In this document: in pieces, positions 7,106-11,587 of the stretch | Numbering within the stretch: position 1 is the stretch's first letter | How the letters are laid out: the number at the start of each line of letters is the position of its first letter | DNA from: an uncultured Collinsella sp. | GTDB taxonomy: Bacteria > Actinomycetota > Coriobacteriia > Coriobacteriales > Coriobacteriaceae | Direction: 5' to 3' | NCBI GenBank assembly: GCA_958424475.1 | Contig: CATZTY010000014.1 | Location: 1-11,587 of the forward strand | DNA: 11,587 bases | Position numbers and translations under genes: made by a program | The notes under the pieces: model-generated | Told to the model about the DNA's origin: nothing | What the model saw: only the letters and a program-made list of their open reading frames with translations | The model's database searches: none

Positions 7106-7827
7106 AGCGAGACCGCCTTCATCAAGCGCCTGTAATACTCTTTTAGGGACGACGCCTCATCCCTTATGACGTCCATCGATTCCTTTTTCAGCAGTTCGCC
7201 GTCATGAAGAAACAGGCAGCTTGTTGCAACCGATGCCAACTCATCCAAATCATGGCTAGAGATGAGCATGGTCTTACCCTGTTCTCGATTCAATCGACCG
7301 ATAAGGGTCCATATACTCTCGATGCCCAGCGGGTCCAACCCGTTTGCTGGCTCATCAAAAATAAGCAGATCAGTGTCACCCAACAAAGCCGTAGCTATAT
7401 CCAGCCGCCGTTTCATTCCCAGAGAAAAACTGCTCACGCTCTTTTTCTCTTCGACGTCCAGCCCGACTAGGCTCAAAACGCGAGGAATCTCACGATTCGC
7501 ATCAAGCCCCCATTCCAAACATCGGATTTGGAGATTCTCAACCGCACTGAGGGATTGGTATGCTCCGCTGGAATCTGGCACATAGCCGACACGCGTCCGC
7601 ATCAAGCCAAGCTCTCTTTTTGATTTGCCTCCAAAGAGCTCCACGCTCCCCGACGATGGCTCGCAGAGGCCCAAGACGATTTTAATAAGCGTGCTTTTGC
7701 CCGCACCGTTTACACCGACAAGGGCACAGAGCTCAGACTGATGCACCTCGAAGGAAACGTCATGCAAAACGCGCCGTTTCCCGTAGCGCTTTGGCACCTT
7801 TGATAGCTTTATCGCTGATGCACTCAT
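7102..7827 (-). CDS. ABC transporter ATP-binding protein, LanF/BcrA-like
   Basis: This 241-residue ATPase has Walker A GVNGAGKST (38-46), signature FSLGMKRRL (134-142), Walker B LLIFDEPANGLDP (154-166) and the switch histidine in ISSHDLDE (H192). The SLGMK-type signature and the DEPANGLDP phrase are typical of the BcrA/LanF subfamily for bacteriocin self-protection or peptide export. The Q-loop glutamine is absent: the segment reads VGYVPDSSGAY with D85 in that place. LanF proteins are known to have an acidic residue (E-loop) there, so this supports the subfamily call. GGGAGG at 7831-7836 precedes the ATG. The gene lies 68 bp after the Cys-rich peptide gene, across an attenuator-like hairpin, and overlaps the next permease by 4 bp. 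Confidence 0.9.
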   Translation of the reverse strand: MSASAIKLSKVPKRYGKRRVLHDVSFEVHQSELCALVGVNGAGKSTLIKIVLGLCEPSSGSVELFGGKSKRELGLMRTRVGYVPDSSGAYQSLSAVENLQIRCLEWGLDANREIPRVLSLVGLDVEEKKSVSSFSLGMKRRLDIATALLGDTDLLIFDEPANGLDPLGIESIWTLIGRLNREQGKTMLISSHDLDELASVATSCLFLHDGELLKKESMDVIRDEASSLKEYYRRLMKAVSL

Positions 7828-7851
7828 TGGCCTCCCGTTCTGCTTGATAGC

Positions 7852-7887
7852 AAAACCGCTGCTGCCAGACTGTCGCCTGGCAGCAGC
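7852..7887 (-). terminator. Attenuator-like hairpin between peptide gene and ABC genes
   Basis: The arms 7877-7887 and 7858-7868 (GCTGCTGCCAG with CTGGCAGCAGC on the transcribed strand) form a perfect 11-bp stem with an 8-nt loop, followed by GGTTTTG. It begins 8 bp after the peptide stop codon. The short T-tract suggests incomplete termination, giving abundant peptide message and less transporter message, as in many bacteriocin operons. Confidence 0.75.
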
Positions 7888-7895
7888 CGCAACTG

Positions 7896-8024
7896 CTAGA
7901 GATTAACTAAACAGAAGTTTTTGCTGCAGTTATTGACGCAAGTGCGTGCTCCACAGAATGTCTTGCAGTAACCGTTGCACCCACCACCGGGGTCCACATA
8001 ACTCGGTTTGACAATCCAGCTCAT
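7896..8024 (-). CDS. Small Cys-rich peptide, candidate bacteriocin/RiPP precursor (42 aa)
   Basis: This is a 42-residue ORF, ATG to TAG, with AAAGGAGG (8031-8038) 6 bp upstream, the strongest ribosome binding site in the window. It starts MSWIVKPSYVDPGGG and then carries six cysteines (C16, C20, C24, C29, C33, C38) spaced x3, x3, x4, x3, x4, ending LVNL. Three Cys follow an aromatic residue (Y19, F23, F37). Estimated net charge is about +3. There is no hydrophobic signal peptide, so export would need a dedicated transporter, and a LanFEG-like ABC set follows directly. The even Cys number allows three disulfides or thioether cross-links. The short K-P-containing leader and Cys-dense core recall small Cys-rich clostridial peptides such as the Clo7bot group, but I cannot claim membership. 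No lanthionine, radical SAM or other modification enzyme is in the window. Activity is not demonstrated by sequence. Confidence 0.82.
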   Translation of the reverse strand: MSWIVKPSYVDPGGGCNGYCKTFCGARTCVNNCSKNFCLVNL

Positions 8025-8030
8025 ATCGTT

Positions 8031-8038
8031 CCTCCTTT
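8031..8038 (-). promoter_or_regulatory. Strong ribosome binding site of the Cys-rich peptide
   Basis: AAAGGAGG lies 6 bp before the ATG at 8024. It decides the start and argues strongly that this short frame is translated. Confidence 0.85.
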
Positions 8039-8062
8039 CTATTATCGCTTTTACTTTGTGTT

Positions 8063-8091
8063 ATTGTTTATCGATAACTTATATTTGTCAA
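8063..8091 (-). promoter_or_regulatory. Promoter of the Cys-rich peptide operon with embedded palindrome
   Basis: A consensus -35 TTGACA (8086-8091) is followed after 17 bp by AACAAT (8063-8068, four of six matches to the -10). A perfect 10-bp palindrome TTATCGATAA (8068-8077) lies between them, well placed for an operator. It shares TCGATAAAC with the dyad upstream of the regulator gene. The -10 choice is less certain than the -35. Confidence 0.65.
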
Positions 8092-8098
8092 GATAATT

Positions 8099-8135
8099 TA
8101 AAGAGATGGGGCCCGCGCTAGACACGGACCCCATC
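8099..8135 (-). terminator. Hairpin terminator after the HTH regulator gene
   Basis: The arms 8124-8135 and 8105-8116 (GATGGGGTCCGT with GCGGGCCCCATC on the transcribed strand) form a 12-bp stem with two G-U wobbles and a 7-nt loop, followed by TCTTTAAATT. It sits 35 bp after the regulator stop and just upstream of the peptide promoter, separating the two transcription units. Confidence 0.7.
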
Positions 8136-8169
8136 ACACCAATATCTCGTTTTAGCTGCTCGCTATATG

Positions 8170-8499
8170 CTACTCGTCGCTCAAATCTACAGCAAAGACT
8201 GATGTCGGAAGCGACGCCTCATTGCCTCCACCATTCCGCATCTGTCTCACGACATTTTTTGCACGCTCGACAATAAGCTCCTCAAGCTCTTTCTCGCTCA
8301 CACGCTGAATAATATCTCCCGGTTGACAATCAAGCTCATCACAGATATCGAGAAGAGTCTTTAGGCGAATAGCTTTTATCTTTCCGTTTCTCAGCTTTGA
8401 AATATTAGCCGGAGTATGCCCCGTCGCCCGAATCAGATCAGCGCTGGTCTTTCCGGTCTTAAGCAGCTGCGTCTCAAGCTCGATGATGAGATAGCTCAT
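8170..8499 (-). CDS. Cro/C1-type helix-turn-helix transcriptional regulator
   Basis: This is a 109-residue DNA-binding protein. Residues 1-66 form a compact HTH of the YozG/HTH_26 type: LIRATGHTPANISKLRNGK (about 22-40) is the turn and recognition helix, and the ending TLLDICDELDCQPGDII is the hallmark of this family. The C-terminal 40 residues are charged and of unknown role. AGGAGGA overlaps the stop of the upstream membrane-protein gene, so the two are translationally coupled. HTH proteins of this kind are often paired with DUF2975 membrane proteins, as here. Because the Cys-rich peptide operon follows and shares a sequence box with the regulator's own promoter region, it likely controls both; that is inference. 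Activator or repressor role cannot be told. Confidence 0.88.
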   Translation of the reverse strand: MSYLIIELETQLLKTGKTSADLIRATGHTPANISKLRNGKIKAIRLKTLLDICDELDCQPGDIIQRVSEKELEELIVERAKNVVRQMRNGGGNEASLPTSVFAVDLSDE

Positions 8500-8507
8500 G
8501 CTTCCTC

Positions 8508-9068
8508 CTACACAAGCTCGTCAGACTGCTCTTGGAGCAGCGAGGCATAACTCCAGATCACCGAGATACACAGACAGACAGCCGCGCCGATAAGCGACCC
8601 CGCATCAAAGGCAACGCCTTGGCAAATCTCAATAACGAAGGAATGAGGCACGACGTAAAGCTCCAGCCCACCAATGGTAAGATTGACCGATCCGTAGGCA
8701 CCAATAAGCGAAACCGCGGCGTTAACAGCAAAGGCAAGCGCAAGAACACGGATAAGCCGCACATGCGTCTTGGTAAAGGGCGAGACGCCTCGCGAGATGT
8801 TACGGCTGATCCCACACAGAACGACAAGCGAAATACCCACGACGAGTGCCAGGCACAGTCCGCTTGGGATAACGATGCACCCGCCATCGAGAAGCGTCAC
8901 GACGCCGAAAGAATCGACAGAGGCAACGTTTGCAACCGCATACCAGATCACGTAAACAACCAACGCGGCAAAAGCGACGAGCATCCCTGCAAAAACGGCT
9001 GCCATGCAAAAGCCAAGCTTCCTGATATTTTCGCCCGCTTTGGCCATACGCCGAACGCTGTTAGACAT
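8508..9068 (-). CDS. DUF2975-like membrane protein
   Basis: This is a 186-residue protein started at the ATG at 9068, which has GAGGGTGAG a few bases upstream. The frame is open to 9230, but the extra 54 residues would run through the palindromic operator region and look non-coding (several Cys, no pattern), so I reject the longer form. Four membrane segments are visible near residues 20-45, 64-87, 104-126 and 150-175. Between TM2 and TM3 the motif RNISRGVSPFTKTHVRLIR (89-107) matches the G.PFT....LR signature of DUF2975 proteins, which usually sit next to an HTH regulator. The C-terminus is acidic (QEQSDELV). The role of such proteins is not established; a membrane partner sensing a signal for the adjacent regulator is plausible. 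Confidence 0.8.
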   Translation of the reverse strand: MSNSVRRMAKAGENIRKLGFCMAAVFAGMLVAFAALVVYVIWYAVANVASVDSFGVVTLLDGGCIVIPSGLCLALVVGISLVVLCGISRNISRGVSPFTKTHVRLIRVLALAFAVNAAVSLIGAYGSVNLTIGGLELYVVPHSFVIEICQGVAFDAGSLIGAAVCLCISVIWSYASLLQEQSDELV

Positions 9069-9088
9069 ACACTCACCCTCATCGACTC

Positions 9089-9122
9089 TATCGTTATTCG
9101 AACAGTTTATCGAACAACGATA
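9089..9122. promoter_or_regulatory. 34-bp imperfect palindrome, candidate operator of the regulator operon
   Basis: The sequence begins TATCGTT and ends AACGATA, with inner TTCGAA and TATCGAAC elements, symmetric about 9105/9106. It lies 20-54 bp before the membrane-protein start, where a promoter is expected. The inner TATCGAAC (9108-9115) is repeated exactly at 9203-9210, and TCGATAAAC is shared with the peptide promoter. Autoregulation is inferred. No confident -35/-10 pair could be chosen. Confidence 0.6.
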
Positions 9123-9210
9123 TTGATTGCATGCGGAAAGCCCCGCCAGTGCGCATAGGCCATTTACTAACCCGGAGGGGTGAGCGTGGATTTTTGGACA
9201 CATATCGAAC

Positions 9211-9274
9211 GAGAGCGGATAATCTCCCACTTTGAGGCCGCCACCGGGCCTAAAACGGGAGATTATCCACTCTC
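9211..9274. repeat. Long imperfect inverted repeat (18-bp arms) between two operons
   Basis: The arms at 9211-9228 and 9257-9274 (GAGAGCGGATAATCTCCC and GGGAGATTATCCACTCTC) pair with one mismatch. A nested stem AGGCC/GGCCT (9235-9239, 9247-9251) and TTT/AAA pairs extend it to a 64-nt hairpin. No T-tract follows on either strand, so a classical terminator is doubtful, though it lies just after the HPt gene on the - strand. It may be a REP- or MITE-like dispersed element or a 3'-end stabiliser. Confidence 0.7.
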
Positions 9275-9298
9275 ATAGTCATCAAAGCACGCAAGCCC

Positions 9299-9655
9299 TT
9301 ACTCGGCCGCCTCGCGCAGGGCCGACATCGTAGCCGCATATTGCTGCTGCAGCGCATGCATTCCCTCGCGAGCGCCGTCAACGGCATCGGCGCCGCGCAG
9401 CGCTTCGGTCACCACGACCGCAGGCTCGTACAGATTATCGAATCCCAGATTCTGACTCACGCCCTTGAGCGTATGCGCTGCCATAAACGCACTCTTGGCG
9501 TCTCCTGCCGCCATGGCGGCCTCCAGCTTGTCCATGCTCTCGTCATCCAAAAACTTGAGGGCAAAGCGGGCAAGCATTTCCTCGCCCATCAGCCGAGCGC
9601 ACGCGTCATCATAATTGGCGCCGATCTTCTCATACGCCTCACGCATGGAAATCAT
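9299..9655 (-). CDS. Histidine phosphotransfer (HPt) domain protein
   Basis: This is a 118-residue stand-alone HPt protein, an intermediate in multistep phosphorelays that accepts phosphate from, or gives it to, receiver domains in the cytoplasm. The phosphorylatable histidine is H61 in AAHTLKGVSQNLG, the canonical H-x-L-K-G motif. The surrounding sequence is Ala-rich helical, consistent with a four-helix bundle; there is no kinase, receiver or membrane segment. The ATG at 9655 has AAAGGAG about 10 bp upstream (minus strand of 9666-9672); an ATG three codons in is less well placed. It follows the GGDEF/receiver/HD-GYP gene by 24 bp on the same strand, so they are almost certainly one operon, and the receiver of that protein is the obvious candidate partner. 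Confidence 0.9.
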   Translation of the reverse strand: MISMREAYEKIGANYDDACARLMGEEMLARFALKFLDDESMDKLEAAMAAGDAKSAFMAAHTLKGVSQNLGFDNLYEPAVVVTEALRGADAVDGAREGMHALQQQYAATMSALREAAE

Positions 9656-9679
9656 GGATTAAAAACTCCTTTGGTCAAA

Positions 9680-11560
9680 CTAAATCGTGGGAAACGCAGC
9701 GATATCGGCGGGGCGTGCCAACGTCTCGGCAATACGGTCTTGCACCTCGAGCAGGCAGTCGAGCAACAGCGGGTTAAAGGTGCCGCACTTACCGTCCAGA
9801 ATCATCTGGATCGCCTCCTTGTGTGGGATAGCGTCCTTGTACACACGCACGCTCGTCAGAGCATCGTACACGTCGGCCACCGAGACCACCTGCGCGGCAA
9901 TAGGGATCTCGTCGCCCTTAAGGCCATCGGGATAACCCCTGCCGTCCCAGCGCTCGTGATGCCAACGCGCAATCTGGTACGCATATTCCATAAGCGCATT
10001 GCCGACGTGATGACGGCCCAGCTCAAGCAACATGTCGGCGCCGATCGTGGTATGCGTCTTCATAATCTCGAACTCCTCGGGCGTAAGACGCCCGGGTTTG
10101 TTGAGGATCGCATCGTCAATCGACATCTTGCCGATATCGTGCAGCGCCGAAGCCAAGGCAATCGTGGAGCGCTCCTCATTGTCGAGGGAGATGGCATCGC
10201 TACGCTGGACCAGACAGTCAAGCAGCAGCTCGGTCAGCTTTTCGATATTCGTAACGTGCCTGCCGCTCTCGCCATTGCGAAGCTCCATGACGCCGGCCAT
10301 GATGTCGATGAGCATGCGACTGTTCTTGACGCGCTCGTTGTACTGCTGGGACAGCAGGCTCGTCAGGCGGCGTTGTTTGGCGTATAGGCGAATGGTGTTG
10401 CTTACACGGCGGCGCACGACACGGGAGTCAAATGGACGGCTGATATAGTCCGAGGCGCCCAACTCATACGCGCGCAGAACCATATCGTCGGAATCTTCGC
10501 TCGAAATCATGATGACAGGCAGATTGTCGATACCCGATCGACGCGACAGATCGGCCAGCACCTCAACGCCGCTTATGCCCGGCATGACAATATCCAGCAG
10601 CACGAGCGATAACTTATCGCCATAGCGGTCGACCATGTCGAGCGCCGTACGACCGTTATCGGCCTCGAGGATGCAATACTCGTCCTTGAGCATCTCGTTG
10701 AGAATGGCTCGGTTCATCTCGGAGTCATCGATAATAAGCACCGAAGGCGTTTCGCTTTGGAAGGCCTCGATGGAATCGGAATCGGTCACGACCGTACCGG
10801 CTTTTGCCTTAGCGCGGCTCAGTAACTGGACAGCGCGGCCAACGCCCTCGTCGACCGTCTCGCCATGAATGCGAACGCCACCAACACATGCCGTCAAGCT
10901 CACGTACTCATGGCCCGGAATAACCGTGGAATGAACGGCATCGGACACTTGATGCAGGCGACGGGTAAAGTCATCGGAGGGAATATCGGGCATGACGACC
11001 ACAAACTTGTCGCAGCCATAGCGCACAAGCTCGTCAGTCGAACGAATTCCGCTGCGTATGGCTGTCGCCACGGCACCGAGCGCAAGGTCGCCGGCATGGC
11101 GGCCACACGTATCGTTGAAGACCCTAAAATCATCAAGGTCGATCACCGCAACGCCGGCATTCATGCGGGCGCTACGGAGCTTTTCCTCGTAATATCGGCG
11201 ATTGCGCACACTCGTCAGCACGTCGGTGTAGACAAGGTCCTCTTCTGCGGCCTCCTGCCCATCGATCGGACGCACCATCAGCAGGACGTGAGGCTCGCCC
11301 TCGACCTTCAGAGGGCGTAGGCGGGCGCGGTACTCAACACCATCGTTGAGCAGTTGCTCCGACACCTCATCGGAGTCTGCCAAGGCCTCAAGACTCGACT
11401 GACGCAGACAAGGGCAGCGATCGCCGGCGAGCAAGCAGTTAGGCTCGCTCTTAATCTGATCGGCCGACAGCAAACGCACCACGGGGTAGGTCTTCGCGAC
11501 GCGGGCGACCTCAGCGGCAGCCTCCTCGTCGGTTAGATTGACCTCGTGATTATTGAGCAT
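9680..11560 (-). CDS. Degenerate GGDEF - receiver - HD-GYP signalling protein
   Basis: This is a 626-residue soluble multidomain protein. Residues 1-100 are a PAS-like region with a Cys cluster (C42, C49, C51). At 108-262 lies a GGDEF-type domain (TDVLTSVRNRRYYEEKL, VAVIDLDDFRVFND), but the active-site loop reads Y-G-C-D-K-F (181-186) instead of GGDEF, so cyclase activity is unlikely. At 272-395 is a receiver with D278/D279 and phosphoacceptor D323 in LLDIVMP; the usual Lys is Arg (R375 in ISRPFD). A linker helix leads to HD-GYP (about 410-610) with intact H435, ALHDIGK (H474-D475) and RWHHERWDGRGYP (532-544), predicting c-di-GMP phosphodiesterase activity. GAAAGGG precedes the ATG at 11560. 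Co-transcribed with the HPt gene. Control of the phosphodiesterase by phosphorylation is inferred. Confidence 0.92.
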   Translation of the reverse strand: MLNNHEVNLTDEEAAAEVARVAKTYPVVRLLSADQIKSEPNCLLAGDRCPCLRQSSLEALADSDEVSEQLLNDGVEYRARLRPLKVEGEPHVLLMVRPIDGQEAAEEDLVYTDVLTSVRNRRYYEEKLRSARMNAGVAVIDLDDFRVFNDTCGRHAGDLALGAVATAIRSGIRSTDELVRYGCDKFVVVMPDIPSDDFTRRLHQVSDAVHSTVIPGHEYVSLTACVGGVRIHGETVDEGVGRAVQLLSRAKAKAGTVVTDSDSIEAFQSETPSVLIIDDSEMNRAILNEMLKDEYCILEADNGRTALDMVDRYGDKLSLVLLDIVMPGISGVEVLADLSRRSGIDNLPVIMISSEDSDDMVLRAYELGASDYISRPFDSRVVRRRVSNTIRLYAKQRRLTSLLSQQYNERVKNSRMLIDIMAGVMELRNGESGRHVTNIEKLTELLLDCLVQRSDAISLDNEERSTIALASALHDIGKMSIDDAILNKPGRLTPEEFEIMKTHTTIGADMLLELGRHHVGNALMEYAYQIARWHHERWDGRGYPDGLKGDEIPIAAQVVSVADVYDALTSVRVYKDAIPHKEAIQMILDGKCGTFNPLLLDCLLEVQDRIAETLARPADIAAFPTI

Positions 11561-11587
11561 ATGGGGCCCTTTCGATAGTTTCGCATG

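Noticed and set aside
8041..8046. GATAAT as the -10 of the peptide promoter
   Set aside because: It would place the transcript start inside the ribosome binding site, and no -35 lies at the right distance. The TTGACA-based promoter upstream fits better.
5479..9068. Lanthipeptide or sactipeptide modification gene in the peptide locus
   Set aside because: Every frame in this block was accounted for by the ATPase, two permeases, HTH and membrane protein. No LanB/C/M or CxxxCxxC radical SAM motif is seen, so no such class is assigned.
9069..9230. N-terminal extension of the DUF2975-like protein to 9230
   Set aside because: It would cover the 34-bp palindrome and part of the 64-nt hairpin, lacks a good RBS, and the ATG at 9068 has one. 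The extension shows no membrane or family pattern.
9186..9278. 30-codon + strand ORF starting GTG after GGAGGGG
   Set aside because: Most of it is the inverted repeat itself, with the same residues on both strands from the symmetry. Nothing else supports translation.
9341..10387. 348-residue + strand open frame
   Set aside because: It lies antisense to the HPt and HD-GYP genes, which have unmistakable motifs. Long antisense frames are common in GC-rich coding DNA; there is no RBS or recognisable domain.

Overview
The window looks like chromosomal DNA of a high-GC, Gram-positive-type anaerobe. The best fit is Coriobacteriia, probably Collinsella or a close relative. This is inferred from codon use, a Tat-like lipoprotein signal on a solute-binding protein, and the flavour of the signalling proteins; no taxonomic marker gene is present, so the placement is moderate confidence.

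Left part, + strand. The window opens inside the 3' end of a 1-deoxy-D-xylulose-5-phosphate synthase-like gene (1-585), closed by a clear hairpin terminator. A 457-bp gene-free stretch follows. It holds a strikingly regular array: six copies of a 15-17-bp sequence in strictly alternating orientation, one every 40-41 bp (643-858). A small hairpin with a T-tract and a sigma70-type promoter come next. That promoter leads into a polar amino acid (glutamate/glutamine type) ABC importer: lipoprotein (1043-2038), an intergenic hairpin, two overlapping permeases (2177-2836, 2833-3666) and ATPase (3703-4467). A class I glutamine amidotransferase-like C26 peptidase (4519-5364) follows, so uptake may be coupled to gamma-glutamyl hydrolysis. 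A very GC-rich hairpin made of a G9 and a C8 tract ends this convergent boundary.

Middle part, - strand (about 9122 down to 5479). This is a compact, more A/T-rich block resembling a small peptide or bacteriocin locus. In transcription order it has an imperfect 34-bp palindrome, a DUF2975-like membrane protein (9068-8508), a Cro/C1-type HTH regulator (8499-8170), a terminator-like hairpin and a new promoter. Then comes an unlisted 42-residue peptide with six cysteines and a very strong ribosome binding site (8024-7896), an attenuator-like hairpin, and a three-gene LanFEG/BcrA-like ABC-2 transporter (ATPase 7827-7102, permeases 7105-6281 and 6297-5479). No modification enzyme lies in the window. 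The promoter and the upstream palindrome share TATCGA-type boxes, suggesting one regulator controls both units.

Right part, - strand. A signalling pair is transcribed toward the peptide locus: a 626-residue protein with a Cys-bearing N-terminal region, a degenerate GGDEF domain, a receiver and an intact HD-GYP domain (11560-9680), followed 24 bp later by a stand-alone HPt protein (9655-9299). A long imperfect hairpin (9211-9274) separates this operon from the peptide locus.

The two most unusual items are the Cys-rich peptide with its dedicated transporter and regulator pair, and the alternating 40-bp-period repeat array.
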